Positions 25,010 through 35,163 of a DNA stretch of 64,000 bases are shown here, piece by piece; position 1 is the first letter of the stretch; the number at the start of each line of letters is the position of its first letter. Origin of the DNA: Comamonadaceae bacterium PBBC1 (GTDB lineage Bacteria > Pseudomonadota > Gammaproteobacteria > Burkholderiales > Burkholderiaceae_C); assembly GCA_002256145.1 (NCBI GenBank), contig NKIP01000005.1:3618-67617 (forward strand), given 5' to 3'. Both the position numbers and the translations under genes were made by a program. The notes below the pieces were generated by a model. The model was not told where the DNA came from, did no database searches, and saw nothing but the letters and a program-made list of their open reading frames with translations.

Positions 25010-26512
25010 TTAGCTCATGTTGACTTGAAAAGTCCATTCTGTCTTGAGCCAAGCCGCTGATTCTTCGCGCAACAAATGAGCCGATTGTGGCCAAAGTTCG
25101 GCCCAGTCTGAATCCATGCTCAGTTGTGCAGTGCGCTTTGGCAAGTCACACACCAGACTCAGTCCGGACAGGTCGGGGTCGCGGCGGGCGTGGCACACAA
25201 TCACTGCCAGGCGCAGTGCCATGAGTTGCTGCACAAAGCGGGTATCTTCGAGCTCGGTTTCCAGCTTGCGAAGTTTGCCTCTGTGTCCCAAGACCAGTTG
25301 GCTCAGGCGGTGCAGTTCATCGAGTGTGAAGCCTTGCAAATCGGTGTTGTCCAAAATGTAGGCACCGTGCTTGTGGTAATCGCTGTGAGAAATTCGCAAA
25401 CCGATTTCGTGCAGCTGGCACGCCCAATAAAGCTTTTGTAAATAGCGCTTGCGCTCGCCAGTTGAAACGTCTGAAGCATGGGGGATCAGCGTCTGCAGCA
25501 GATGTTGGGCTGTGCGGGACACACGTTCTGCTTGCAGCTTGTCGGTGCCAAATCGCTGTGCCAGCCAATCCACCATGGACGAGCGCACATCGTGCAGACC
25601 TTCGCGGTCAATCAGGTCGTACAGGGCGCCGTGTCGCAGTGCACCTTGTGCAGCATGCATTTCGTCAATTTGCAGCAAATCAAACACCGCTTGCAAGACG
25701 GCCAAGCCGCCACCAATGACGGGTTTGCGGTCTTCTTTGACCCCATCGATGCGCAAGTTGTCAGGCTTTTGAGCCTTGAGCAAACGCTCTTTGAGCCAAG
25801 CCAAACCGTCTCGTGTGACCTTGCCCTCGGGCCAGCCTGCAGCGGTCAGGACGTCTGACACCGCACCCACGGTGCCAGAGGATCCGTAGCATTTGTCCCA
25901 GTGTGGATGGTTGAACAGAATTTGTGCTTCATCCAGCACGGCTTTGGCACCGATCTCGGCGGCCTTGAAAGCCGATGGCGTCCACAAACCATCTGGAAAA
26001 TATTTCATCGACCAGCCCACGCTGCCAACCCGGTATGACTCCAGGGTGCTGGCACTTTCGTGCTGCCCCAATATCATTTCGGTCGAACGTCCACCGATGT
26101 CCACCACCAAACGGCGTTCATCAGATTGCGGCAGCAAATGCGAGACGCCCAGATAAATCAGACGTGCTTCTTCGCGTCCAGCAATGACTTCAATCGGAAA
26201 GCCCAAAATGCGCTTGGCCTTGACCAGGAAAACGTCACGGTTGCGCGCTTCGCGCAAGGTTTGGGTGGCCACGGCACGCACTTGGCTGGGTTTGAAGCCG
26301 GCAATGCGCTCCGCAAAGCGGGCCAAACATTCCCAGCCTCGCACCATGGCGTCTTCGCTCAGGTTACGCTCTGCATCCAAGCCGCTGCCTTGGCGCACGG
26401 TTTCCTTGATGTATTCCACGCGCCGCAATTGACCGGCGTCCATCTGGCCAATTTCGAGTCGAAAACTGTTCGATCCCAGGTCGATGGCGGCGTAAAGAGA
26501 CTTGGTGTGCAT
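25010..26512 (-). CDS. ppx: Exopolyphosphatase (Ppx/GppA family)
   Basis: 500 residues from the ATG at 26512 (MHTKSLYAAIDLGSNSFRLEIGQM). The ASKHA phosphate loops are AAIDLGSNSFRL and LVVDIGGRSTEMILG; ATQTLREARNRDVFL and the C-terminal HD-like half (WACQLHEIGLRISHSDYHKHGAYIL) complete the family. It releases Pi processively from polyphosphate or hydrolyses pppGpp. The longer open frame to 26677 covers the promoter and is not used. A three-half-site Pho box precedes it, so both synthesis (ppk1, ppk2) and degradation genes look PhoB-controlled. Confidence 0.95.
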   Translation of the reverse strand: MHTKSLYAAIDLGSNSFRLEIGQMDAGQLRRVEYIKETVRQGSGLDAERNLSEDAMVRGWECLARFAERIAGFKPSQVRAVATQTLREARNRDVFLVKAKRILGFPIEVIAGREEARLIYLGVSHLLPQSDERRLVVDIGGRSTEMILGQHESASTLESYRVGSVGWSMKYFPDGLWTPSAFKAAEIGAKAVLDEAQILFNHPHWDKCYGSSGTVGAVSDVLTAAGWPEGKVTRDGLAWLKERLLKAQKPDNLRIDGVKEDRKPVIGGGLAVLQAVFDLLQIDEMHAAQGALRHGALYDLIDREGLHDVRSSMVDWLAQRFGTDKLQAERVSRTAQHLLQTLIPHASDVSTGERKRYLQKLYWACQLHEIGLRISHSDYHKHGAYILDNTDLQGFTLDELHRLSQLVLGHRGKLRKLETELEDTRFVQQLMALRLAVIVCHARRDPDLSGLSLVCDLPKRTAQLSMDSDWAELWPQSAHLLREESAAWLKTEWTFQVNMS

Positions 26513-26545
26513 GCGGTGTGACCAACGTTGGCGGGCGAAATGCAG

Positions 26546-26579
26546 ATTATGTGACGGGAGTGTGAAGGCTTGATGACTG
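26546..26579 (-). promoter_or_regulatory. Pho-box promoter of ppx
   Basis: Read on the minus strand: CAGTCAT (26579-26573), CAAG, CCTTCAC (26568-26562), 10 bp, then -10 CATAAT (26551-26546), five of six matches to consensus. A further half-site CCGTCAC (26557-26551) is in the same 11-bp phase and abuts the -10. Confidence 0.78.
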
Positions 26580-26655
26580 ACTTCATGCTCCCTTGCACAG
26601 TTTGGGTCAAAAGAATGAAGAAGATGGCCGTTTTTGCGTGTTGCGCTTGCGCGGT

Positions 26656-26997
26656 TCAGCGGCCGTTTGCTTGGCAAGTCACAAGGTGCTCGTTGCCACA
26701 GGGCACGCCCTGGCAGCAGTGCGCCGTTAAAAAGTCCATCAGACCTTGCATGGCGCTCAGGTCGGCGCGGTAGCGCAAAAACCGGCCTTCGCGTTGCACC
26801 GTGACCAAGGCCGCGTGTTGCAGTTCCTTGAGATGAAAGGACAGCGTGTTGGCCGGCACCTCCAGGGCCTGCGCCAGTTGGCCTGGTTGCAGACCTTCAG
26901 GCCCCGCCCCCACGATGGCGCGGAACACGCGCAAGCGCGAGCTCTGTGCCAAAGCCGCCAGGGCCTTCACCGCCAGGTCTTCGTCCATGGTGTTCAT
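26656..26997 (-). CDS. arsR: ArsR-family repressor
   Basis: 113 residues: winged helix AVKALAALAQSSRLRVFRAIVGAGPEGLQPGQLAQALEVPANTLSFHLKELQHAALVTVQREGRFLRYRADLSAMQGLMDFL, then a Cys-rich tail HCCQGVPCGNEHLVTC. Cysteines placed C-terminally could sense trivalent arsenic; the classical ELCVCDL metal loop is absent. Its ATG overlaps the arsJ stop (ATGA), so the regulator is the last gene of its own operon. Confidence 0.88.
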   Translation of the reverse strand: MNTMDEDLAVKALAALAQSSRLRVFRAIVGAGPEGLQPGQLAQALEVPANTLSFHLKELQHAALVTVQREGRFLRYRADLSAMQGLMDFLTAHCCQGVPCGNEHLVTCQANGR

Positions 26998-28250
26998 GCT
27001 GCGCCTGTTTTTTCAGATGCCACACCGTGCGTGGGCAAACCCAGTGGCAGTCGCAGCGTGGCCAGCCAACACACCAACAGCAGCAGCGCCGAGCCCAGCA
27101 GTGCGTACATCAAGCCACCCCATTGGTAAAGCAAGCCCGACAACAAGGTGCCCATGAAGCGTCCCAATGCATTGGCAGCGTAATAAAAGCCCACGTCTTC
27201 GGCGGCTTTTTCTGAGCCGGCATAGGCCAGCACCAAGTAACTGTGCACTGACGAGTTGATGGCAAAGGCAAAGCCGAACAGGCCCAAACCCCCGACCACC
27301 CACCACTGCAGCTGCGGCGCTTGCAACCAGACGGCTGAAGCTATGCCCAACGGAATGACCGCCAGAACACCCGACCACCAACGCGCAGCGGGCACCTCGT
27401 GGCTCAAGCCGTCGGTGCTGCGGCGCACCAGTTGCGGGGCCAGTGCCTGCACCAGGCCGTAGCCAACCGTCCAGGCCGCCAAGAAACCACCCACCATGGT
27501 GAAGGTCCAGCCCACCGAATACAAAAACACCGGAACGCCTACCACGAACCACACGTCACGCGCACCAAACAAAGCCACGCGGGCCGCAGCCAAGGCGTTG
27601 ATGCCGGGGTTCTTGGCAAACAGTTCTTTGGCCGAGCCCGAGGGCTTGCTCTTGCCCATCATGGGCGGCAAGCTGCTCACTACGCCGACCAGCACCAAGG
27701 CGAGCAAGCCCGACATGGCCCAAAGCGAGCCCTGAAAACCCAGCGTCTCCAGCAGCAAGCCGCCCAGAAAAAAGCCAAAGCCTTTCATGGCGTTTTTGCT
27801 GCCGGTGAACCAGGCCACCCACTTGAAGAGTTGCCCGTTGCCCGTGTCTTTGGCCTGTGCTTGCGTGATCTTGATGGCCGATTTGCTGGCGGTTTTGGTC
27901 AGGTCTTTGGCCACGCCGCACACCCCTTGCGCCAACACCACCCAGGCCACCGACAGGGTGGCAGTCCACTCGGGCTGTAGGGCCGATAGCAAACCAAAGC
28001 CGATGATTTGTGTAAGCAAGCCTACCGTGAGCATGCGAGCAATGCCATAACGCGTGGCCAGCCAACCGCCCACCAAGTTGGCCAGCACCCCAGCGGCTTC
28101 GTACAACAAGAACAAAAACGCCAATGTGAACGGCGAGTAACCCAGCTTGTAAAAGTGCAGCAGAACCAACATGCGCAAAGCACCGTCGGTCAGGGTGAAG
28201 CCCCAATACGCGGCGGTGACGATGCCGTAATGTCTTTCAGCAGCGTTCAT
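26994..28250 (-). CDS. arsJ: ArsJ-type MFS exporter of 1-arseno-3-phosphoglycerate
   Basis: 418 residues from the ATG at 28250 (MNAAERHYGIVTAAYWGFTLTDGALRMLVLLHFYKLGYSPFTLAFLFLLYEAAGV), the hallmark N-terminus of ArsJ; about twelve membrane spans. ArsJ exports 1-arseno-3-phosphoglycerate, formed when GAPDH uses arsenate instead of phosphate; the compound then breaks down outside the cell. The partner GAPDH gene is 1 bp upstream, as in known arsenate operons. The frame upstream of 28250 is a shadow of gapdh. Confidence 0.94.
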   Translation of the reverse strand: MNAAERHYGIVTAAYWGFTLTDGALRMLVLLHFYKLGYSPFTLAFLFLLYEAAGVLANLVGGWLATRYGIARMLTVGLLTQIIGFGLLSALQPEWTATLSVAWVVLAQGVCGVAKDLTKTASKSAIKITQAQAKDTGNGQLFKWVAWFTGSKNAMKGFGFFLGGLLLETLGFQGSLWAMSGLLALVLVGVVSSLPPMMGKSKPSGSAKELFAKNPGINALAAARVALFGARDVWFVVGVPVFLYSVGWTFTMVGGFLAAWTVGYGLVQALAPQLVRRSTDGLSHEVPAARWWSGVLAVIPLGIASAVWLQAPQLQWWVVGGLGLFGFAFAINSSVHSYLVLAYAGSEKAAEDVGFYYAANALGRFMGTLLSGLLYQWGGLMYALLGSALLLLVCWLATLRLPLGLPTHGVASEKTGAA

Positions 28251-28251
28251 T

Positions 28252-29295
28252 TCAGATGCCGACTTCTTGCATGTGGCAAGCCAGGTCCACCATGCGGCAG
28301 GCGTAGCCCATTTCGTTGTCGTACCAAGCATAAATTTTGAGCAGCGTGCCATCGGTCACCAAGGTCGACAGTGCGTCCACGATGGCGCTGCGCGTGTCGC
28401 GGGCGTAATCGACGCTGACCAAGGGGCGTGTCTCGTAACCCAAAATGCCAGCCAAGGGCCCTTGTGCCGCAGCTGCAAACAAGGCGTTGACTTCTTCGGC
28501 GCTGGTCTCGCGCTTCATCTCGAACACGCAATCGGTGAGCGAGGCGTTGAGCACCGGGGCGCGCACTGCGTGGCCATTGAGTTTGCCCTTGAGTTCGGGG
28601 TAAATCAGGGCAATCGCCGTGGCGCTGCCGGTGGTGGTGGGGGCCAGGCTCATCATGGCGCTGCGGGCACGGCGCAGGTCTTTGTGCGGCGCGTCCACCA
28701 CCAAGTTGGTGTTGGTCGGGTCGTGGATGGTGGTGATCTGGCCGTGACGGATGCCAATCGCTTCGTGCACCACTTTGACCACCGGGGCCAGGCAGTTGGT
28801 GGTGCAGGATGCGGCCGTGACGATGCGGTCTTTGGTCGGGTTGTACAGCGTGTGGTTGATGCCCACCACGATGTTCAGCACATCGCCCACCTTGACAGGG
28901 GCGGCTACGATCACGCGCTTGGCCCCCCGGTCCAGGTGGCCTTGAATCGTTTCGGGTGTCAAAAACTTGCCCGTGCACTCGAGCACCAGGTCCACGTCCA
29001 TATCGCCCCAAGGGATGTCGGCCGGGTTGGCGTGAGAAGTAAAGCTTAAGCTTCGCTCACCGATGCGGATGCAGCTATCGCCTTCGGCCTCGATGTGTTC
29101 CCGCCATTTGCCTTGCACGCTGTCAAACGCCAGCAAGTGGGCCGTGGCCGCTGCACCGCCCTTGAGTTCGTTCAGGTGCACCACCTCCAGGCGGTTGCCT
29201 GCGCGGGGGTCATCCGATTGGCGCTCTGCCACGCCCATGGCCGCACGCAGGGCCAAACGGCCAATACGGCCCATACCGTTGATACCGACTTTCAT
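28252..29295 (-). CDS. gapdh: ArsJ-associated glyceraldehyde-3-phosphate dehydrogenase
   Basis: 347 residues from ATG 29295 ([24 protein letters not shown]-binding Rossmann loop). [24 protein letters not shown] has the catalytic Cys, and [26 protein letters not shown] plus [15 protein letters not shown] the usual C-terminal motifs. Operon position with arsJ and arsR marks it as the arsenate-detoxifying type that makes 1-arseno-3-phosphoglycerate, rather than the glycolytic enzyme. First gene of the operon; AGGA lies 7 bp before the ATG. A Pho box precedes it. Confidence 0.95.
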   Translation of the reverse strand: MKVGINGMGRIGRLALRAAMGVAERQSDDPRAGNRLEVVHLNELKGGAAATAHLLAFDSVQGKWREHIEAEGDSCIRIGERSLSFTSHANPADIPWGDMDVDLVLECTGKFLTPETIQGHLDRGAKRVIVAAPVKVGDVLNIVVGINHTLYNPTKDRIVTAASCTTNCLAPVVKVVHEAIGIRHGQITTIHDPTNTNLVVDAPHKDLRRARSAMMSLAPTTTGSATAIALIYPELKGKLNGHAVRAPVLNASLTDCVFEMKRETSAEEVNALFAAAAQGPLAGILGYETRPLVSVDYARDTRSAIVDALSTLVTDGTLLKIYAWYDNEMGYACRMVDLACHMQEVGI

Positions 29296-29334
29296 GCTGA
29301 ATCCTTCGATGGTTCTGGAAATATCAAGTTTTGA

Positions 29335-29368
29335 AGTTTGCCACGGCCATGTGACCGATCCATGACAG
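29335..29368 (-). promoter_or_regulatory. Pho-box promoter of the gapdh-arsJ-arsR operon
   Basis: Minus strand: CTGTCAT (29368-29362, the exact consensus half-site), GGAT, CGGTCAC (29357-29351), 10 bp, then -10 CAAACT (29340-29335). The predicted start lies about 33 nt before the gapdh ATG. Confidence 0.72.
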
Positions 29369-29464
29369 GCGACGCAGCCTCCTAGACCCCAAGAGTCTTC
29401 GGTCGGGCCGTTACAAAATAAGGGGGTGGGGCCAGGATTAGGACAAGGACCATGCACCCCGTGG

Positions 29465-30361
29465 TCAGTAGGCCTTTGTGCCTGTTGTGGGCGAACCATT
29501 TTCGGTCATGCGCCAAGCCAGACTTTGGGCCAACGAGGCGCAAGCGTCGACCGTGAATTCCCCAGATTGCATGCGAGAGATCACCTCGCCCGGACTCAAG
29601 CGCATGAATGCCTGCACCTCGCCATCGGCATTGACGGGCGTTTCTTGCTCAGACAGGTGCAGCGTGTAAACCAGCAATTGCTCGTCATGCCAGCCTTGGG
29701 GTTCAGGCCTCTGTGTGCGGATCGATCCAGACCATCGCAATCGGTCTGAATTGGGCAATTGCAAGCTGGATTCTTCAGCCAGTTCACGCAGCGCTGTTGT
29801 CAAAGGGGTTTCGCCGGCGGTCAAACCCCCAGCGGCCAAGTTGTCCAGCAGGCCGGGGTCGGTGGGCTTGTGGTCTGAACGGCGCCCGCACCACAAGTCA
29901 CCATGGGGCAAAAAGCCATGGATGTGCACCGCATGGCTCATCATGCCCAGGTGCCTGAAGCCAGCCCGTTCAACACATAAAAAAGGGGGCATGTCCAAGG
30001 CTGGAGGCCATGTGGGCTTGTGTGGCCACCATGCAAAAAACTCTCCGCGCCATCCGGTCAATCGCCCATGGGCCGCTTGATGGATCAAAAAAGCCTGCAG
30101 AGCCTGACTGCGGTGCAAAGCATGGTCTGCGCCTGAATGCCATTGCAAGTGACGATGAGCGATGGTGCACCCGGGCAAAAAGGCCACCATGTCCTGGGCA
30201 CGATCGGCAGACACCCAACCGATGTGGAACTCGTCACACGACCAGGTCAAACCACCCGCGGGCGGGTCGTGTTGGGCCTGCCGCTGTCTGGCCAGCCAGA
30301 CTTGTTGCGGCCCGCTCAGACGGGACCAAAAAGCTTGCTCAGGACACAGCCTTGGGGTCAT
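29465..30361 (-). CDS. Nudix hydrolase with N-terminal DUF4743-like domain
   Basis: 298 residues. The Nudix box [23 protein letters not shown] (around residue 180) has G-x5-E-x7-RE-x2-EE with Ser in place of the final Gly. The N-terminal half ([20 protein letters not shown] ... [22 protein letters not shown]) and the pattern [43 protein letters not shown] match the thiamin-pyrophosphokinase-related DUF4743 Nudix group. It lies 6 bp after phnX at the end of the phosphonate operon; whether it acts there is unknown. Confidence 0.85.
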   Translation of the reverse strand: MTPRLCPEQAFWSRLSGPQQVWLARQRQAQHDPPAGGLTWSCDEFHIGWVSADRAQDMVAFLPGCTIAHRHLQWHSGADHALHRSQALQAFLIHQAAHGRLTGWRGEFFAWWPHKPTWPPALDMPPFLCVERAGFRHLGMMSHAVHIHGFLPHGDLWCGRRSDHKPTDPGLLDNLAAGGLTAGETPLTTALRELAEESSLQLPNSDRLRWSGSIRTQRPEPQGWHDEQLLVYTLHLSEQETPVNADGEVQAFMRLSPGEVISRMQSGEFTVDACASLAQSLAWRMTENGSPTTGTKAY

Positions 30362-30367
30362 GTGGAC

Positions 30368-31201
30368 TCAAGGGGTTTCGCCCAGGTCCATGCGCTGCTC
30401 AATGCGGGCGATGGCGTCCGGCAAATCGGCCACACTGTCGATCACCTCGTGGGCCCCGGCTGCAATCAGCAGGGCGCTGGCCTCGGTCCTGGCTTGGGCT
30501 TGCTCTTTTGCGCTGGCCTGAAGCCAACTCTCGTGTGTCCAGCCCAGTGCGTTGCCACTGACGGCGACACCCACCGTCCAGGCACCAGCGGCCAGCCCTT
30601 CAGCCAAGCCGGGTGCGGTGTCGTCGACCTTGATGACCTGCCTGGCTTTTCCGTGCAAATCCATGGCTTGTAAACAAGCCTGCATGCCCATGGGATCGGG
30701 GCGGCTGCGGCCCACGTCGTCGCAGCAAACGACCAAAGCCGGTGTGAAGCCTTGAGCGCGGGCCATCTCAATCAAGGGGGTCATGATTTTTCGGGTGTAT
30801 CCCGTGGTGGTGGCAAAGGCCAAACCGTGGGCTTGTAAGTCGCGGTACACCGCCATGAAGCCGGGGATGAAGTGGCTGCGGTCCAGAGCCGCTTTGGCGC
30901 TCATGGGCTCAAACTCTGACAGCAGTTGTTGAGCGTCAGCGTCGTTAAAAGGACGCCCTTTCAGAGCTTGCCATTGCGCCGCGATGGTGGGCATGCTTCC
31001 CAAGGAAGAAATGTGGTCAATCTTGGGCAGCCCCATGGGCACACGGGCCTCAGCGATGCTGATCTCAATCTGGTGGCGGGCAAACAACTCGACGAAGGCG
31101 CCCATGGGCGCAAGACTGCCAAAGTCCACGATGGTGCCTGCCCAGTCCAGCACGATGCCGCGAATATTGTTTTCTTGTTGGGGGTTCATGTTCAATTCCA
31201 T
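30368..31201 (-). CDS. phnX: Phosphonoacetaldehyde hydrolase (phosphonatase)
   Basis: 277 residues; starts at 31201 or, equally likely, 31189. GIVLDWAGTIVDFGSLAP has the nucleophilic Asp of the HAD fold; EARVPMGLPKIDHI holds the Schiff-base Lys unique to phosphonatase; FATTTGYTRKIM, DDVGRSRPDPMGM and VIKVDDTAPGLAEGLAAGAWTVGVAVSGN complete the HAD motifs. It cleaves phosphonoacetaldehyde to acetaldehyde and Pi. The start overlaps the FAD oxidoreductase gene upstream. No phnW transaminase is present; the oxidase and dehydrogenase upstream may supply the aldehyde. Confidence 0.94.
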   Translation of the reverse strand: MELNMNPQQENNIRGIVLDWAGTIVDFGSLAPMGAFVELFARHQIEISIAEARVPMGLPKIDHISSLGSMPTIAAQWQALKGRPFNDADAQQLLSEFEPMSAKAALDRSHFIPGFMAVYRDLQAHGLAFATTTGYTRKIMTPLIEMARAQGFTPALVVCCDDVGRSRPDPMGMQACLQAMDLHGKARQVIKVDDTAPGLAEGLAAGAWTVGVAVSGNALGWTHESWLQASAKEQAQARTEASALLIAAGAHEVIDSVADLPDAIARIEQRMDLGETP

Positions 31202-32301
31202 TTTTGAATAATTTCTTCAGCCAAGCCAAAAGATGTGCTCATGCCGGTGCCACTGGTGACGCTGACCAGTTGCACGCCTGGCAATACATCGCGCACCAAG
31301 CTGTCATTTTGAGCACTGGGATAAATCCCTGTCCAACGCTCTGTCACTTGGTAGTGGCCCAAGCACAACAGCCGCTGCATTTCATGAAGAATCAGGTCTT
31401 CCACTTCACGCAAAGCAAAAGGGCGCATGGCCTGCCCATAGTGGTGCGAATCTCCAACCACCAACGAGCCGTCCTGGCTTTGCACAACGATCAGGTGAAT
31501 GCCATGGTCCAATTCTTGACGGGCTTCAACCCGCAGTTGATCCAGCAGCAACTGGGCTCCGGCCAATTCGCTGTAACCCCGGTAGCGCACCAGGCTCAAA
31601 TCGCTCATCACACCTGCACCGAGCTTGAAACCGTGGGGCGGCTGGACCCGCAGCATTTGCAGCTGGCACAGCTGCGTGTTGTTTTGGCTGAAGGCCTGTG
31701 GAAACAAGCTGCGCATGTCCGGGCCGGGGCAGACCAGGATGCGCTCGGCATGCAGCCACTGCCCATCGGTCAGCACGGCACCCGAGATGACCTCTTGAAC
31801 ATGTTGGCCCAACTGAAACACAACCCCCTGGGTCGCCAACCAAACACGCAGTTTTTCAATCGCGGTGCGCGCTTCGATGCGAAGTTCGTGCGGGCTGTAC
31901 AAGGCCCCCAACAAATGGCTCATTGCGAAATGAGGGGCTTGGTCTTGCAAAGCTTGACCTTCGAGCCATTGCAGATCCTGGCCCTCGGGTTGTTTGCACA
32001 ATTCTTGCAAAACCAATTTGGCCTGTTGTCTTTGGGCCAGCACATACAAGCCCTCGTGCTCAATGGCGATGCCCGCTTGTGGGGCCAGCGTGGCCCACAC
32101 ATCGCGCGAGCGCCGCGCTCGACGCCAGGTGTCGCCCCGACCTTGACCGGTGACCGTAACAAATCCAAAGTTGCGAATCGAGGCCCCCACACAAAAGGGG
32201 TCGCGGTCGATCACGCGCACGCTTTTGCCTTGTTGTAACGCAGCCCAAGCACAAGCCAGGCCCACGATGCCACTGCCCACAATGATCACATCGTTGCTCA
32301 T
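31192..32301 (-). CDS. FAD-dependent oxidoreductase of phosphonate catabolism (TIGR03364 type)
   Basis: 369 residues. [34 protein letters not shown] is the FAD Rossmann motif; SIRNFGFVTVTGQG...WRRARRSRDVW and the C-terminal VTSGTGMSTSFGLAEEIIQ place it in the DAO family group found beside phosphonate genes. Relatives oxidise 2-aminoethylphosphonate or its N-methyl form to phosphonoacetaldehyde. Directly upstream of and overlapping phnX, so it probably feeds that enzyme in place of PhnW. The exact substrate is inferred. Confidence 0.85.
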   Translation of the reverse strand: MSNDVIIVGSGIVGLACAWAALQQGKSVRVIDRDPFCVGASIRNFGFVTVTGQGRGDTWRRARRSRDVWATLAPQAGIAIEHEGLYVLAQRQQAKLVLQELCKQPEGQDLQWLEGQALQDQAPHFAMSHLLGALYSPHELRIEARTAIEKLRVWLATQGVVFQLGQHVQEVISGAVLTDGQWLHAERILVCPGPDMRSLFPQAFSQNNTQLCQLQMLRVQPPHGFKLGAGVMSDLSLVRYRGYSELAGAQLLLDQLRVEARQELDHGIHLIVVQSQDGSLVVGDSHHYGQAMRPFALREVEDLILHEMQRLLCLGHYQVTERWTGIYPSAQNDSLVRDVLPGVQLVSVTSGTGMSTSFGLAEEIIQKWN

Positions 32302-33368
32302 GCTGTGCTTCCTACAAAGTTACGACCTCGGGCTGAGCCCAGAGCTTGCTGAAGTTGATGAATGCCTGCAGGGCTGGTGCGCAGATCACGCGGTGCAATG
32401 CCCAAGTTTTGCAGCCAAGTCGAGAGTTGCTGACGGGCCTGGTTCCAGCGACAGTCAAAAATGTCTTCCAGATCTTCTTGCACCTGAGCGCTGACAGCCG
32501 CTGCAATGTCCAACACCATGGGCAACCAGACTGCACAGGCATGGCCGTGGGGCAGGTTTTCCTTCAGGGTCAATTCATAAGACAAGGCATGGGCCAAAGC
32601 TGTCTGGGTTTGTGACATCGCCAAACCGGCCAGCAAAGAGGCCTGGCTCATTTGTTCGCGCAAAAACTGGTCTTGGGGCTTAATCAGCAGTTCAGGCAGG
32701 GTCTGCAAAACCATGCGCGCCGAACGCACCGCCAGGGGGCGTGTGAGGGCATTGGCATGGTGATTCCAGATCGACTCCAGCGCGTGTGCCAAAGTGTCCA
32801 AAGCGGTGTCCCGTGTCAAGCCTTCGGGACAGGTCAGGGTCAAGTTCGGGTCAATCCAGGCCTGATCGGCAAAACCTTGGGCGCAGGACCATGAGCGCTT
32901 GACAGCGGACTGCGCATCCAAATCCCACAGGGTGGCCCATGGGGTCACTTCGCTGCCCGTGCCCGAAGTGGTCGGTGCGCACCACAGTGTGTGCCGACGG
33001 TGGTGGGCCGGCAATTGATTGGCGCGCCAAACGGATGGGGCTAGGTCCTGGTCATCCAGCTCAAAGCGGGCCAGTTTGGCCAAATCGAGTGTGGTGCCCC
33101 CACCAATGGCCAGCAAGGCAGCGTCTGGTTGTGAGGCCCACAAAGGCCAAAGTTGCTGGCAAACCTGCTGCGCTGCCGTGATGCTGCTTTGGGCCGAGCG
33201 TTGCCAAATCCAGCCCAGACACAGTTCTCCCCAGTGCCTTTTCAAATCAGCTTCCAATGCCAAAGAGATGGCGTGCGGGTCGGCCAACACAAAAAATGGT
33301 TTTTCAGGTGTGTGGGTGTGCAACAGGTTTGGGCCCCATTCGAGCTGAACCGGGTTGAACCAAGTCAT
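32298..33368 (-). CDS. Phosphonate-associated iron-containing alcohol dehydrogenase (TIGR03405 type)
   Basis: 356 residues from ATG 33368, which overlaps the phnE stop as ATGA; an upstream start at 33389 is possible. [18 protein letters not shown] is the NAD-binding GGG loop; [44 protein letters not shown] supply the Asp and three His metal ligands of group III alcohol dehydrogenases. Its place between phnE and the oxidase suggests oxidation of 2-hydroxyethylphosphonate to phosphonoacetaldehyde, or the reverse. Confidence 0.87.
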   Translation of the reverse strand: MTWFNPVQLEWGPNLLHTHTPEKPFFVLADPHAISLALEADLKRHWGELCLGWIWQRSAQSSITAAQQVCQQLWPLWASQPDAALLAIGGGTTLDLAKLARFELDDQDLAPSVWRANQLPAHHRRHTLWCAPTTSGTGSEVTPWATLWDLDAQSAVKRSWSCAQGFADQAWIDPNLTLTCPEGLTRDTALDTLAHALESIWNHHANALTRPLAVRSARMVLQTLPELLIKPQDQFLREQMSQASLLAGLAMSQTQTALAHALSYELTLKENLPHGHACAVWLPMVLDIAAAVSAQVQEDLEDIFDCRWNQARQQLSTWLQNLGIAPRDLRTSPAGIHQLQQALGSARGRNFVGSTA

Positions 33369-34186
33369 ATGAATCTCTGTCGCAGCCATGATGAACCCAT
33401 GTCAATGAGTGTGACGGTGACGATCAGCATCAACAAAACGGCGCAGGTTTGAGCGTACTCAAAGCTGCGAATCACTTCAAACAAAATCACGCCAATGCCG
33501 CCAGCACCGACCATGCCCACCACCGAGGCCGAACGCACATTCGACTCAAAACGGTACAGCGAATACGACAGCCAAAGCGGCATCACCTGTGGAATGACGC
33601 CGTAAGCAATCTCGGACAGTTTGTGGGCACCCGTGGCGCGTATGCCTTCCACCGGCCGTGGGTCGATGGCTTCAACAGCTTCTGAAAACAGCTTGGACAA
33701 AGTGCCTGTGGTGTGGACAAACAGGGCCAGCACTCCGGCAAAAGGCCCCAAGCCTACGGCCACAATGAACAGCATGGCAAATACCATTTCATTGGTGGCT
33801 CGGCACGCATCCATCAAGCGGCGAAGGGGTTGGTAAACCCAAGCTGGCGCTACATTGGATGCCGACAGCAAACCCATGGGCACGGCGGCCACGATGGCCA
33901 GCACGGTGCCCCACAAAGCGATGTGCAGCGTGACCACCATTTCGCGCAAATACATCCGCCAGTCCTTGAAGTTGGGCGGAAAGAAATCGGCAGCAAACGT
34001 GCGCATGTTGTCCGCATCCCGGATCAAGTCCAGGGGGCGGATTTCCGCACCCTGCCAAGCCCAGGCCAAAATGCCCGCTGCCACCAGCCAGACCAAGTAG
34101 CTCAGGCCCTGGCTCTTTTGGTGCGAGGCCAGTTGTTGCAGTTTTTCCAGATCAGCGCTGGCGATGGCGGTGGGCAATGTGGACAT
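33365..34186 (-). CDS. phnE: Phosphonate ABC transporter permease PhnE
   Basis: 273 residues, about six membrane spans ([101 protein letters not shown]). The ABC-permease EAA-like loop is [43 protein letters not shown]. Two bases after phnD and overlapping the Fe-ADH gene. Confidence 0.94.
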   Translation of the reverse strand: MSTLPTAIASADLEKLQQLASHQKSQGLSYLVWLVAAGILAWAWQGAEIRPLDLIRDADNMRTFAADFFPPNFKDWRMYLREMVVTLHIALWGTVLAIVAAVPMGLLSASNVAPAWVYQPLRRLMDACRATNEMVFAMLFIVAVGLGPFAGVLALFVHTTGTLSKLFSEAVEAIDPRPVEGIRATGAHKLSEIAYGVIPQVMPLWLSYSLYRFESNVRSASVVGMVGAGGIGVILFEVIRSFEYAQTCAVLLMLIVTVTLIDMGSSWLRQRFI

Positions 34187-34188
34187 GC

Positions 34189-35139
34189 TTATTTCTTCAA
34201 AGCAGCCAGTTGCTGGTCAATATCGGCCAACTGTTTGGTTTTTTCCGCAGCGCTCAATTTGTCATCGCCCTCGACCTTGCGACGGTCTTTGAACAACTCC
34301 AGTTGACGGATTGGGATCAGTTGGTCGTTGTTGGATTCGCGGAAACCACCGTAGTTGTAAATGTTCTTGAGCACAGCTTTTTCGGCTGGATCGTTCTTGG
34401 CGTAATTCAGAACAAAGTCTTTGATTTTCGTTTTGACCGCTGGGTCCAAGTCTTTGCGCCACACAAATGGATCGCTCGGAATCAAGGGGCTTTTCCAGAT
34501 CACGCGCAACTGGTTGAACAAATCTGGCTTGGCACTTTCGAGCTTGCCCATGTCTTCGGTGTTGTTGGTGGCCACATCGATCTGTTTGGCCAAGGTGGCC
34601 TGGATGTTGGCGCCATGGCTGGCATTGCGCACCGTCTTGAAGGTGTTGCGAGCTTCGATGTTACGCTGGGCAAAGATGTAATAAGAGGGCACCAAAAAGC
34701 CAGATGTGGAATTGGGATCGCCAATGCCGAAGTTGATGTTCTTGCCGTTGGCGATCACATCGTCCAGTGTTTTGTAGGGGCTGTCCTTGTGGGTGATCAA
34801 CAAGGCGTGGTAGCCGAAGCTGCCGTCGGCATACATGAGTTGCGCAAAGACTTCGCCGTTCGCGCGGTCGACGGCTTCCATGGCGGCTTTGTTGCCGTAC
34901 CAAGCCACCTGGATCTTGTTGAAGCGCATGGCCTCAATCACGCCGGCGTAATCCGGGGCGTAAAACGACTGGATTTTCAGGCCCGTTTTTTTCTCCATGT
35001 CGCGGAAAAAGGGTTCCCAGCGCTCACGTTGGGCCGACGCCGAATCGGTCGCGATGATGCCAAAGCTGATGTTTTGGGCATAGGCGCTCATTGCACCCAG
35101 GGAAATCAGGCCGGTGGCCAGGATGCGGGCAAGTTTCAT
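34189..35139 (-). CDS. phnD: Phosphonate/phosphite-binding periplasmic protein PhnD
   Basis: 316 residues, signal peptide [99 protein letters not shown] is the classical PhnD family pattern including the SAxx and Y-x-G anion-binding segments; [22 protein letters not shown] follows. Encoded between phnC and phnE; it delivers phosphonates to the permease. Confidence 0.95.
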   Translation of the reverse strand: MKLARILATGLISLGAMSAYAQNISFGIIATDSASAQRERWEPFFRDMEKKTGLKIQSFYAPDYAGVIEAMRFNKIQVAWYGNKAAMEAVDRANGEVFAQLMYADGSFGYHALLITHKDSPYKTLDDVIANGKNINFGIGDPNSTSGFLVPSYYIFAQRNIEARNTFKTVRNASHGANIQATLAKQIDVATNNTEDMGKLESAKPDLFNQLRVIWKSPLIPSDPFVWRKDLDPAVKTKIKDFVLNYAKNDPAEKAVLKNIYNYGGFRESNNDQLIPIRQLELFKDRRKVEGDDKLSAAEKTKQLADIDQQLAALKK

Positions 35140-35163
35140 GGTGAGGTCCTCAGGTTGAAAATG

